64,000 nt of DNA. Source: Nilaparvata lugens (Eukaryota > Arthropoda > Insecta > Hemiptera > Delphacidae). Every line of letters starts with the position of its first letter. Within the stretch, counting starts at the first letter, position 1. The translations under genes and the position numbers were made by a program. The stretch covers positions 18,767,999-18,831,998 of the forward strand of contig NC_052510.1 in NCBI RefSeq assembly GCF_014356525.2, written 5' to 3'. Of the stretch, positions 1-10,878 are shown one piece after another. The notes below the pieces were generated by a model that did no database searches, was not told the DNA's origin, and saw nothing but the letters and a program-made list of their open reading frames with translations.

Positions 1-1084
1 GGAACAATAACAAATTGGTTCAAATAATGATGAATGCAATTTTAGTTCATGCTTCATGGAGGTTACATGCCTAGTGAAATTCATGATAGCCTAAACGAAA
101 TTACAAAATAGAATTATGATAATTCACGAAATCGCTTCTCAAATATTGATTAAATTGGTAGAGAAATCAATACAATAGAGTTAAAACTTCTTCGTTCAAA
201 ATTGTTCTGCAGATGGTAACCAGAATATTCAACGATAACCATAAAATATCTCTATCTCAACGTAAGCCTATGTGAAGCATCACTAACATCTCCTTATAAC
301 ATTGTACCAGTCTTCAATTCAATACTGCTACACAAAAAGTACAATAAAACCTTGTCACAAATACCTACATAGAATTGTGAATCTGGTATTAATCACAGAA
401 TATTAAGGCGCATTTAAGCCTAGTCTCTAAAAGATACTTCAAATAGTAACATGAATAAAATACTTCATAAATATTAAACTATAACATTTAGCAGTTCGCT
501 GAGATCTTCCAAACATTTATTCATCCAGAATCTTCTGTTCCACCTTTCCACCATCCGTGGGAGAAAGAGGCGGCAGATGACACGGTGTTCTTTCTTTTCT
601 TCTTCTCCTTCCAACTTCCACCTTGAGGACATACAGCAGACAGTGTGCAAGAAAGATGCGGATGGATGGTAAAAAGGAAGGAAACAGATATCCTGTGTAA
701 GGAAAGGGTTGCTGTTGTCTCTGGGGGTAAGAGGGGGTTGTAAGGAGGGGTAGAGTGGGGGAAGGGATCACCATCCCTGCTAGTAGTTTAGTTTGGCAGC
801 TGCTGTTGGCTTGATATAAGCTTTACTTTGCAGCTGGCTTTGCCTAGGCTTACCTAGCCTATCTACCCTTAGAGCAGGCAGCTTGTGTATACTATTCTTG
901 TGTATACTATATCTATAGTCAACTGGTATATATCAAAGTAGTATCGTAGTACTACTATAGTAGAGAACTCTATAACAGAACTGGAGAGAATTATACCTAT
1001 ATTACAAATAGGTATATAAACTACAGGTAACACTGTAGTTCTATACTACTGTAGGCCGCTACCTGCATGTACGAGTACACTGAA
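1..1084. other. AT-rich intergenic DNA, nothing recognised
   Basis: No open frame with protein-like composition was found. The Pro-rich minus-strand frame at 517-774 lies in a purine/pyrimidine-skewed stretch and is most likely chance. Short direct repeats such as gtgtatactat occur around 895-910. Confidence 0.5.
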
Positions 1085-1810
1085 AAAATCTTCTTCTTCA
1101 TAGGCTTCTCTTCTTCTCCCAATTTCTTATTCTCTTCTCTTCCTTTCATTCTCTCCTGTACATTTTCCTGTACAACTTTCCTGTTCTATTTCTTCCTATT
1201 TCGTTCTATTTCTCTCCTGTGCAACTTTCCTGTTCTATTTCTTTACTGCGCTATTCCATGTTCTATTTTTGCGGTTTCCTTCTACTTATCCTAACAATAT
1301 ATTTCTGATGAATATCTCTTTATTATATTTCGAAAATATATTTTCTCTCACTATTTCTCCTATCTGTCGTTCCATATTCACCAGCACTTTATCAGAAAAA
1401 TTAGTGATTCTCTCTATATTCAACCCATTCTTCTCCATATGACATTTTTCTATTCTCCATGTCCACTTCTCATTCTATTCCTTCTCACCATTTGTCTTCG
1501 TATCCAGTATCTTTAATTTCTTCTTCCTTGTCTGTCTTCTACCTGATATCTTCTTCTTATCCCCTTTCCATTTCTCTATCATAGCTATTTTCTTCCTGAA
1601 CTGCATCTGTACTTTCTAATATTTGTACCAATATTACTGTGAAACTTATTGTACTTTATTATTTCTATAGTATTGTGAATCAATCAATCAATTCCGCAAC
1701 TTGTTCTTGTATTCTTTCTTCTACTTTTTTCCTTCATGTTCTATTCCTATTTCACTCTTCCCCTTTTCTTCTGCACTTACTATTTCTTTTTAAGTTACAC
1801 TTATTTTGGA
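1085..1810 (+). repeat. Pyrimidine-rich low-complexity tract
   Basis: About 700 bases consist mainly of T and C on the plus strand. Degenerate internal repeats are visible, for example caactttcctgttctatttc near 1170 and again near 1220. The Phe/Ser/Leu-rich frames here (1067-1294, 1639-1857) follow from the composition and are not believed to be genes. Confidence 0.6.
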
Positions 1811-2813
1811 ATAAGAATTCTACTTGCACTTTAGTAGTGGACCAGCCTGTTGAATAACATCTCCCTCTCACCCGCACCCGCACACACCTCCATACACCCC
1901 ACTGCAACTACCCAAACAATTGCTTCAACCCCTCAGTCACCCTCCGGCAGCCCCACTCGCAATTCACCTTATAGGTATGCATCAAGTAGTCGCTTTCAAA
2001 AGCCTGGCACCAGAAGAATGGAGTACCTACTACTGTACACCTCGCATGAATAGGTGGTAGATGGATTCCTACACATTCAACTGATGCTGGATGGAGCATA
2101 TGCGCCTATCAACAGATGCTGCTGCTGCCTTATGGAGAAACTGTTGCTTTTCAGCTTCCTGTGTATCTTTTCTGCAGGGGTGCTGTACTTATTTGGCCAG
2201 TTCTCCCTTGCTGAAAGGTGCCTTATCAACAAGTTACCACGTGGTGGAATTTTTATCTTCAACAAAAATTGCTCTTCTCTTCAATATAACTTCAAACTTG
2301 ATTAGCAGTAATCATCATAATTTGAATAATTTTTAGTTACTGTATACAAACAATATCCACTATACTCACGAATGTGGAATAAATAAAGGAAATTGAGAAT
2401 ATTTTTCTTGAAACGAATAAAATTAAGGAAGACACCAAACTTGTTTCATACCAAATTTGAAAGTCAAATGTTAAAAGGAATTGTTCTGTCATTGAATTTT
2501 CCTGGGTTTACTTATTATATCCTAAGGCGATTGATGAGACTTGAATTTTTCAGAAATTTATAAAATTGGACAGATTCAGCCATCAGGAAGATCAAGAAAA
2601 TGATGGATCAGAGTATCTGATTGAATCGATTTCAATTACTTGATATCTTTACAAGTTATTACAAATTTTACAGTATTATTACTACTGTATTCAATTTTTT
2701 TAAGTTGAAATACACCCTGTAACCATTGTTCTACGCCTGAACCCTCTGCTCTAGGTTTGTTGTCATCTTACTAGAAGTTCGAATTTTTTAAGACTCGTTA
2801 ATTTTTGTTTCAG

Positions 2814-2967
2814 GAAGAAACCTGGAGACAATAGTATTGATGGAATAGAACACCCAAAGAGTTTGTTACCCGAACCAAACAATAGGTCGGCCACGAAGAA
2901 AGCAAATGATATAAGATTTCTTGAAAGAAGCTATAAATTATATGGTTTTGGAGGGAAGGTGCATTGA
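2814..2967 (+). CDS. Possible 3'-terminal coding exon, product unknown
   Basis: A 3' splice-site-like sequence (tttttgtttcag) ends at 2813. Directly after it a frame is open from 2815 for 50 codons to TGA at 2965-2967. The peptide starts KKPGDNSIDGIEHPK and ends YKLYGFGGKVH. It is rich in Lys, Asn and Asp, unlike the Phe/Ile/Leu-rich chance frames around it. A polyadenylation-type AATAAA lies near 3380, consistent with a last exon and its 3' UTR. I recognise no domain and no upstream exon, and a 50-codon open frame can occur by chance here. The separate ATG-initiated frame at 2921-3253 overlaps it in another phase and looks like a shadow. Confidence 0.22.
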
Positions 2968-4205
2968 AGGGACATTGAGTGTGTGGTTAGGACAATTACC
3001 AGACCGGAACAGGAAGTTGGTTCGTGACGAGGTTCGGATTAGAGGTGGCATCCACCTTTTATATCTACTGAAATTAAAATCCAATCCTTTTCAACTCATA
3101 GTTATAGCTAGTTTTCCGATGCGTGCCACGAAGATTTCAGAATTTAACAGGTATAATAGGCGGGATTCAATTATTATTGTTCCCAAAAGATGTGAGGGAT
3201 ATTTCAGATACAGTTCAGTTGATAATAATAGAATTGATGCATTACCTCTATAATTTTACAATTGATATTTATATCATTTCCTGAGTTTGAAGCAGTTATT
3301 GGGCTGTAGAAATTGGTGATACAGTGATAATCATTCAATAATTTATAAACTTCTTAATTTTGTGTAATACTGATTAATTGAATAAATAAATTGATCTCTT
3401 CAAAATTTCCCCCCCCTCCTGCTCATTTTCATAATAATTTAAAGAAATTCATTTTTCACCAAAGTGAAATGCTATCTCGAATCACTAATTACGAGGCATT
3501 TATTAATTGGTGAAGGTACGTGTCTGCAAGGTGCATGACGGCCTGATTAATTCAGTGCGTGTGACGATAAGCATCTGTGGGTGGACCATCAAGCATGCTC
3601 TCTTCCGGCATTCCTTAAGATACGTTACGTTTCCTGGACTGTTCAACAATTCAGCGTACCAAGATCAATAATTGCAACAGAAAAACTCCGTATCAAGATC
3701 GGATCAAGCAATGTAGCAAGACAATAGATGTTGGAAAACAGAGCGAAAAGTTTCCGGTCGATTCTTAAAAGTCCAACATGAAACTCCCGTTCATTTCACA
3801 AAAATCAATAATAATTATATATTTGTTAATCCGAACTCTTTAATAACGAGTACAATACCATCAACGTGATACACCATACACTCAGGACCACCTATATAAT
3901 ACCTGGAAGTCCTGATACACTATGATACCACCATGTATCAGTACAACTGAACTGAAATTATCAATTAAACTTTATCAATGATCTCATAAAGTAAACCTTT
4001 TTTTATCAGATTCATGACTATTTATACTGTATTACATAGCACATATATTACTTAAGCTATAGTTTAAAATAGTCACTTTTGCGATTATGATAACAACATA
4101 CGTTAATAAACAATCCAATTTATTAGGCCTATACTTACGCTAAATGAAGAACAAACAAAACTTATGAAAAAACAGTATGCTTTTGAAGCGCTACTCTCTA
4201 ATTCT
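2968..4205. other. Intergenic, possible 3' UTR then unassigned DNA
   Basis: No coding frame is supported. The first 400 bases could be the 3' UTR of the candidate exon just upstream. A run of nine C residues with flanking T/C sits near 3408-3419. The rest is AT-rich and featureless. Confidence 0.35.
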
Positions 4206-4337
4206 ATTGGTGAACGCAGTAATCACGTCAGCTGAGAGATTTTATACATCACCCAATCACGTGACAACAGGCGACACAGTGGACCACGTGACAAGCTCGC
4301 AGGCTGCAGGAGCATGCCCACAGTGCGTTCTTATTGG
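4206..4337. promoter_or_regulatory. Promoter-like cluster of E-boxes and CCAAT boxes
   Basis: In about 130 bases there are three CCAAT-type boxes (ATTGG at 4206 and 4333, CCAAT at 4253), a palindromic TCACGTGA at 4257-4264, a second CACGTG at 4285-4290 and a CRE-like CACGTCA at 4224. GC content is clearly above the surroundings. Two class-B E-boxes 28 bp apart beside CCAAT boxes resemble bHLH-Zip (Myc/Max, USF, MITF/TFE type) targets. No transcript start or gene can be assigned, so this is a motif-based inference only. Confidence 0.3.
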
Positions 4338-4649
4338 CTGATGACATTACATATTTATTATGTGTAACCTCCATTTTCGTTGAGAAATTGTATTCAAATC
4401 AATTGTAGGTTTTTTTTAGTAATCAATCAAGTAATCCCATTTTGTGAAGAGCTCGGTAGAATAATTTATTATAAGAAGCATTATTCTATCAATAATGGTT
4501 AGAGAAAGAATTAAATGTAATGTTATACTTATTACTGTACTTTCATCCTAAGAAACATGGTGCGACCTGAAAACTCTGACATCAGACCTGAGTCAGTCAG
4601 GTCACTCCTTATTATTTTTACTATCCTAAAATAGTTATTTGTGCAGCTA

Positions 4650-4731
4650 GTGCGCAAAGTAACAGTTTGCTGCACCGAAAGAAGGCGAGGGCGGAATGGT
4701 TTGTTGAGTGCAGCAGAGGAACTTTGCGCAC
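4650..4731. repeat. Short inverted repeat beside the fold-back element
   Basis: The left arm begins gtgcgcaaagtaac and ends gctgcac. The right arm begins gtgcagcag and ends ctttgcgcac, the reverse complement with a few mismatches. The arms are about 25 bp and the whole is 82 bp. It abuts the larger inverted-repeat structure at 4747-5168 and may be part of the same composite element. Confidence 0.5.
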
Positions 4732-4746
4732 GTATTTCACATTAAA

Positions 4747-5168
4747 TTTTTCCTACAGTTACCATTGAATATGAAAAGTGGATAATTATGGGTAAAATTG
4801 CCTGAAATCCATCAAATGTTTTTCTGTGTAATTTTATTATTAATAAAAACCTTAATTTATTGTCAAATTGAACAATGTAGTAGTAAATGAATGAAGAGGC
4901 GGCTGTGTGCTGAATGTGGTGGCTGTCGCTGTCCTCGTCCATCGTTATTATTATAACGTGCACCTCTGCTCACTATACCACAGTCACTGTTACCAACTTC
5001 ATTTTGATTATGCTGCATTGGTGCTCTATATAACCTACTAACTATTTTGCGTTGCCATGTTGCAAATCTGGAGTGCAGGAAAAAATTTTCCCGCACTAGG
5101 GCGGAAAAGTGATTCTTTGCTGTAATCAGTGCAGGAGTGGCCACTTTTCAAGGTAACTGTAGGAAAAA
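4747..5168. mobile_element. Fold-back/MITE-like element with inverted ends
   Basis: The left end tttttcctacagttacc (4747-4763) is matched exactly in inverse by ggtaactgtaggaaaaa (5152-5168). Just inside, tgaaaagtgg on the left pairs with ccacttttca on the right. The body is about 420 bp. It contains no transposase, so it would be non-autonomous. The minus-strand frames across it (4742-4963, 4863-5144) are not convincing proteins. Confidence 0.5.
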
Positions 5169-6840
5169 ACAATGATTCAACAATCCATTTTTATTGCAAG
5201 ATTTGAACAATTCTGATGTAAAGACGATTCATATCTTGAAGTTTATTGTAGATTAAGTGATACAGTAACAGTGAGAAATGTTTTTCTGGTGAGACTTAAC
5301 ACATCAGAAACATTTGTAATTGCATAGAGACATAGAGCGAACCTCTCACATTATGAATTGATTCAATTTTTCTGCAATACTAATTACCGGTATTCGATTA
5401 GCAAGATTGTCACACATTGATGATGTTTGTCTCAATCCACTGATTTTTTCACTAATAATTGGGAGTTTGTCAAGATCCAATATATCAAGGGTAATAGTGG
5501 GCCTACTAGTTTCATGGAATGTAAAAATGTTTATCAAGTAACAGAAAGATTAACTGCTTGAATTCTTATGATGTGGAGCACGTAACTCATTTTTTCAGCC
5601 GTGCAACGCAACGCTCACTCATTTAATTCAAGACGTTTTCTTCCACGTCGACGCGGTTGGTCGCTACGGTTGACAACAATTTTCTTCCATTGTTTTTCCA
5701 TTGAGTCGCGTACAAGAATGCGGTACATTTACTGATTCCATAATCACATATTGTCAAAGCTCGATTATTATTATTGCATGTTACACAATCAGATCGGCCA
5801 ACAAGTTGAATACAAAGTTGTTTTGCAATCATGTAGCTGATACACTGCAGCATCTAATGCGAATCAAATCTCAAGTACCTCAACCTCGCTCGGGATAGAA
5901 GATAATATAACCTGCTTTGTAAGATTAATGTGGAGTGCTCTACGAGAATGAACTCTGTTACAGCGTTCAGGTGTAAATTGTTTATCATACTGAAACTTAG
6001 TATTTGTTTTACCAATGTAGCCACATTACTTCTCGGCGAATAAAGATAAATTAAGAGAACACTTCGCACAGAGTTATAACAAATAGGACGTTTGATATTT
6101 GGTACAACTGCAGTCTCATGTGGGCTAATGTGTTTCAAATTATTCTCTTGTCTATCAACTTGAACTTACTGCTCTAGAAACAAGCGTCCAAATGTTACCG
6201 TTGATTATAATCGGCCAACAAACTATTTCCATTACGATGGCAAGGTTGAATTTATTTCTAGATTGTATTGTCGACAGGTACATTATTATTGAACTTATAT
6301 TGATAGAATTGTACTGAATCGTAGATGGGATATACATTCATTCTATTCCAAGCATATCAACAATATTTATAATATTGAGTGATGAGAGATGTTGTCCATT
6401 CATGTTGTCCCAAATATTATTGAAAATGATATAAAATAAGAAAATAATAATAGTTACTTTTGAGAAGTAACCTTAAAACGGTTTGTATCGCTCTTGACTA
6501 TTCATGTCTCAGATTTCCTAGAATTTGAGAGACGTACAGTTTTCTAATAGTTTTCAATGTCCAAAATTGGAGGTAAGTTGTACATTTATAACCAAATTCA
6601 AACTGAAGGCCGTTTCACGAAAAATTTGAAAATTTCCAAATTTGAAAAATTCACAGCCAAAACTGCTTTTTCCCTTAGAAAAGTAAACAAGAAATCAGTT
6701 GGATGGGATACTGGAGGCTACATGCTACTGAATATTATGATGGAATCACTGATATATAGGAGCATGTTCCAATGTCCAATATCAAATTTCTCTCAATGAA
6801 TAACCTTTATTGTAGTTCAAGAGTGAGAAACGTTTTGGCT
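5169..6840. other. AT-rich intergenic DNA, nothing recognised
   Basis: Several short frames (5346-5537, 5623-5853, 5854-6138, 6155-6337, 6557-6799) overlap on both strands and show no domain or sensible composition. No RNA gene was seen. Confidence 0.45.
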
Positions 6841-7138
6841 CTTCAAATTCAAATTCAAATTTATTTATTCCACACTCATAAATACATATACATAAATCAA
6901 ACAAAGCTCAACATGACAATACAATCCAACCAAAGTGTAATAATAATAAACGGTAAGTGAAAAAACCACTGGCATAAGATGACTCTTGTTCGCCAGTGGG
7001 AGTAGGAGATGAAATTATAATACGCTTAACCTGATTTAAATTGATTTAGCACAGAAGCAAATATTTATTCAGAATAGTAATATTATGAAACGAAGAATCG
7101 AAACAAAAATTAAAAAATTTTCTCGAGTATATAAATAT

Positions 7139-7182
7139 ATATTAATATACTATAGTATACTATAGTATAGTATATTAATATA
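7139..7182. repeat. AT-rich palindrome
   Basis: The sequence alternates ttaatatactatag with its inverse and is nearly self-complementary over about 40 bp, so it could extrude as a cruciform. It lies in the LINE 3' UTR. Confidence 0.5.
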
Positions 7183-7320
7183 CTATAATAACTATGGTAC
7201 TCTCTTATTCATAGATATAGTGATTCATAAATACAGTGTAAACAGGGTATATAGAACGCATTTCATGGTAAATGGGAAGAGGGAAAATCATAATATTCTT
7301 ATAAAAACAAAAAACATATC

Positions 7321-7540
7321 ACAAAATATTTAAATTGAAAATAGAAAATTCTGGCAAATCGTGATTCCCATACGAAAAAAATAACAAAATATTCAAATTG
7401 GAATAAAAATTCTGAAAAATCGTAATACTTTTACGAAGAAATATTCAAATTGAAATAAAAATCTGGGCAAATCGCAATTCCTATACGAAAAAAATCACAA
7501 AATATTTAAATCAAAATAAAAATTCTGGCAAATCCAATCT
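7321..7540. repeat. Tandem repeat of 53-63 bp units in the LINE 3' UTR
   Basis: About 3.5 degenerate units start near 7321, 7384, 7441 and 7497. Each carries acaaaatatt(t/c)aaatt, a run around aaaattctg.caaatcg, and tacgaaaaaa before the next unit. The unit beginning near 7384 is shortened by about 10 bp. Confidence 0.65.
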
Positions 7541-7709
7541 CTTATGTTATTAGGGACAGTTTTGATACATGGAAATTCAATGAGATCTGAAGGTAATTTA
7601 TTAATTATTTTTGGTGCTATATAAATAAGCTGCTTACGGATGATTGTCAGATCTGAGTCATAACATTTATATTTATTTATATTGTATCTGGTTCGTTGAT
7701 GTTCATTAT

Positions 7710-7967
7710 TTATTTTAAAAATATATTTTTGTTACTCTGAAAGTATTTAAAGATGTTCAATACATACAGCTGGCGGATTGTCATCACTTTAATTTCATTG
7801 AAGACTTGAATAGAAGGGTATATCATGGGTCTATTTAGTATTGTTTTTATAATAATTTTTTGTATTACAAATACAGCTAAAAGGTGAGAGTTGAATGCTC
7901 CCCCCCAAACCACTAATCCATATTGCAGTAGGGATTGTACAATTGCAAAGTAAACCATTTTTAACAT
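7710..7967 (-). pseudogene. LINE reverse transcriptase C-terminal fragment
   Basis: This 85-residue frame contains YFAIVQSLLQYGLVVWGGAF and, further on, an IQKIIIKTILNR block. That is the pattern of the thumb/post-RT segment of LINE reverse transcriptases (a Y.hhQS..YGhhhWG motif, then hQK..hR.h). The YxDD catalytic region, the endonuclease and the N-terminal part are absent, so this is only the last part of the protein and is non-functional. The frame extends a little upstream of the first Met without a stop before the truncation point. The clade (CR1, Jockey or other) cannot be decided from this fragment. Confidence 0.6.
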
Positions 7968-8540
7968 TGGTATCTGGAGTATGGACCGCTATTTATCTTG
8001 TTTCAGTCACGAGCTATTACATATTATTATAGAAATTATTATGTTTGAGCTTACAGAGTGACAAAGACCAATTCGTCACTTTTGACCAAAGATTCGTCGA
8101 TTTCCTACCTGGTATCAGAGATGAAAACAATGCTGGATGGATATGATCAGCTGATCCGAGATATATAGTTGATCTTGATTCGTTAATTAAATTCCCTGTT
8201 GAATTCAACTTTTCAATTCCCACCATCAATTGAATCCATAGTGTTACAAATGTCACATAAATTCGAACAGGAAAGCCTCACTGGTATTGATTTTCGATTA
8301 ACAGTTGCCTTATAAGTAGTTTCACGCTCTCAATTAGAACATTATAACCTTTCACCGCGGCGCAACAGAAATTATTATAGCTGGCAGTTCTAATTAGTGA
8401 AATAATGTTGAAACTTATCTTGGAATGAGAGCGTTACTGAGCTGAATAATCCTCAAGAACTGGAGCATCTTTCTCCGGATTGTAATTAGTTTTTCTCGCG
8501 TGGTTACCATGAAAGTGTGAGCCAATTAAGTGCCGGCCAT

Positions 8541-8614
8541 ATTACCCACAATGCAGCACGCTCAACATAATATAACCCACAATGCAGCAAGCTATACACC
8601 ATACCCACAATGCC
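8541..8614 (+). promoter_or_regulatory. Three ZNF143/Staf-like motifs about 30 bp apart
   Basis: acccacaatgc occurs at 8544, 8574 and 8603. The first site, ttacccacaatgcagcacg, is close to the Staf/ZNF143 consensus (YTACCCAYMATGCMYYGCR) that I recall from snRNA, tRNA-Sec and mRNA promoters. All three copies and their spacing are retained at 21443, 21473 and 21502 in the duplicated segment. No transcript can be assigned. Confidence 0.35.
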
Positions 8615-9582
8615 TATATTGTTATTACTCTTCCAACTAAACTCTCTCTCAGCTTTTAGTGGTTCTTATCGTGGCTCGGCTCGCTACTAAATGATTGTTT
8701 TCTTTTCTCTTCTGAGACTTCGTGAACGAAATTAAAACGAGGCAGTAAGAGTGGTGCGAAATCTCACAACTTACTGTCAGCTAACGGATTCTCTTCCACG
8801 CGTATTGTGGTGATGATCTTCTTAATTGGATTATCTGGATGCAACTTCTATAGTAAATAGCATAGAAAAGTCAGCGCAGCATTGATTGAAATTTGAACGC
8901 CTCGTTACCATTATTATTTATCAAAATAACGAAAAATTTTATGCGGTTGTAATCGAGTTCGATTATCTGAAAAAATCAGATTGGTAGGCTGCTGACCCAT
9001 CGTGAGAGCCCAAGTGAGAGCGTGCAATTGGTGAAGGGAGCTAACCTGTAGCCTGTAAGACTCGAGTTATATTTTTCATATCAGATTATCATCCAGTTTT
9101 CTCCACATATTGAAATATGTGATACGTGGTATTATTCAATTTGAATATGCCTCCTGAAAACTGCATTCAGAAGATATAAAATTTGAATTTGACCGTATTA
9201 AACCGTTATATCATCTCTAGTACAATTTTGAAGAGAAGTCATGATTAAGAGCTGAGATGGTTAACTGTATGGTTTCTGGAGACATTGAATGGAGGACATT
9301 ATGAGAAGATTGCAAAAATAGCAGAAGGATGAGATGAATAGTCTAGATTAGGAACTATTGGTCATAATTCAAGTTGGCAGAGAGTATTTGATGTCAAGAC
9401 CTAAGTTTTGATGATCTCCCATATGACCACATCATCCCACATCCTATTCAAATAGTAAAATAGACCACTTTATCTACTCAGAAGAATATTCCCATCTATT
9501 TCTACACTATTCATAGATCAATTTATTTTAGTCTCTGATAAGGAGAGGAGAGAGTAGTTTCTATACTGGGCGAAATGGCACT

Positions 9583-10166
9583 CACTCACTGACTGACTGA
9601 CTGACTGACTGACTCACTCACTCGCAGAACTAAAAATCTAGCAGACCAAAAACGTTCAAATTTGGTAGGTATGTTAAGTTGGCCCTTTAGAGGCGCACTA
9701 AGAAATCTTTTGGCAATATTTTAACTCTAAGGGTGTTTTTAAGGGTTTCAAGTTCGTATTTTAGCATGTATATTCTTCCTATTCTCTTAATTATAATTTA
9801 AAAATGTCCATACCATATGTTAATAGAGAACTCTAATCTAGAGAGAGTACCTCTTCGAAACAGTTGTTAACTGGTAACTAAATTAATAATTTTGTCAGGT
9901 TGGCATTAAGTTGAGTTGACTTTGTTAGGTTGGCACCAAGTTGAAGATTGAAATGCATTTATCGCGGAAAAATTTATTGGGCACAGCTAGGCTACTTCAA
10001 TCAGAGCTGTTCCTGGGAATATTATATTACTAGCCGTCAGGCTCGCTTCGCTCGCGATATTCGTTTAGCCAGACGTTTAGTCTGGACCCCCGACTGGATC
10101 GTCCTAACATATGATAAAAATTCTCAAATGAAAAATGCAGGCGAGCGAAGCGAGCCTAACGGCTAG
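9583..10166. mobile_element. Interspersed repeat with GACT/CACT microsatellite and CTAG-ended MITE
   Basis: The stretch starts with a cactcactgactgactgact array (about 9580-9622) and continues with unique-looking sequence to a 137-bp palindromic unit at 10030-10166. That unit begins ctagccgtcaggctcgcttc and ends gcgagcctaacggctag. The same block is at 22665-23254. I believe sequences like this are dispersed in hemipteran genomes, but this is memory only. Whether the microsatellite part and the palindrome are one element or two is unclear. Confidence 0.45.
10030..10166. mobile_element. CTAG-ended MITE (copy in A)
   Basis: The terminal inverted repeats start CTAGCCGT.AGGCTCGCTTCG. In copy A the right arm has lost about 15 bases compared with 23101-23254, where the arms extend to about 35 bp with few mismatches. 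There is no coding capacity. A T follows the terminal CTAG, a context that could also fit a Helitron-type 3' end. Confidence 0.55.
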
Positions 10167-10878
10167 TATTGGTATATTATTATTGTTGGTACTGTGGTCA
10201 AATTGTAGATGCTGTGTAATGGATTCACATATAAAATCCTTTGAAAAGAGGTGATTTCCATTTGTAATAATTTCACACATTAGTGCTAATGATTTTAACA
10301 TTGATTTTGAATCAATTTTTGAGCATTAGCTTGTGTTCAGATCGTAGATAAAACTAATGTGATTTCTATTAAATTATTGAAATCAAATTGTCTGATAGAT
10401 TAAGTAACATGACCTTCTCACCCAAAATATTCCAGCGACATTGATAAATAACTGAAGTGATGAAATTATGATAAAATTGTTTTTGTAAGCAATTACTCCA
10501 CAAGTCAAACTATCAAGACTGTGATTCTGATTTCTCTACATGCTAGCTGATCATTATTTGTCTTATTCGGAAATTCTTGAAAGTAATAAGCCTATTATAT
10601 TTCAAAATATACAAAAGTGCTAAAAGTGTCTTGAAATAGATGATTTTATTGAATCTTCTTGTGTTCATTTGCCGTTTTTCCTGTTTGATAACCATCTACA
10701 TATTGAAAACTACAACTTACACCACACTACTAATACCACACAAATAAATTTCTTCTGATGCTATTTTAGACTTTATTGTACTATTTGTTGAGATAATACG
10801 ATAATGAACTGTTGCATAATTGCAGGTCGAACATCTGATTCTACTTGTCTTCATCAACAATCTGGTGTGGTGCACTCA

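Larger units (their letters stand above)
6841..7985 (-). mobile_element. 5'-truncated LINE (non-LTR retrotransposon) 3' end
   Basis: Reading the minus strand, a reverse-transcriptase C-terminal segment (7967-7710) is followed by a long AT-rich 3' UTR and a tail of TTTGAA units (seen on the plus strand as caaattcaaattcaaattta at about 6845). Microsatellite-like tails of this kind are common in several LINE clades. The element appears cut at its 5' side near 7985, the usual result of incomplete target-primed reverse transcription. The UTR contains tandem repeats (7321-7540) and an AT palindrome. Confidence 0.65.

Noticed and set aside
1850..2336. Several short overlapping frames (1850-2053, 2054-2305, 2091-2336, and minus-strand 2077-2265)
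   Set aside because: Frames open in several phases on both strands with no domain and no splice context. None stands out as coding.
9588..9622. gactgactgact array considered as a CRISPR-like or satellite array
   Set aside because: It is a simple tetranucleotide microsatellite with no spacers and is embedded in a dispersed repeat. No CRISPR array was seen anywhere.
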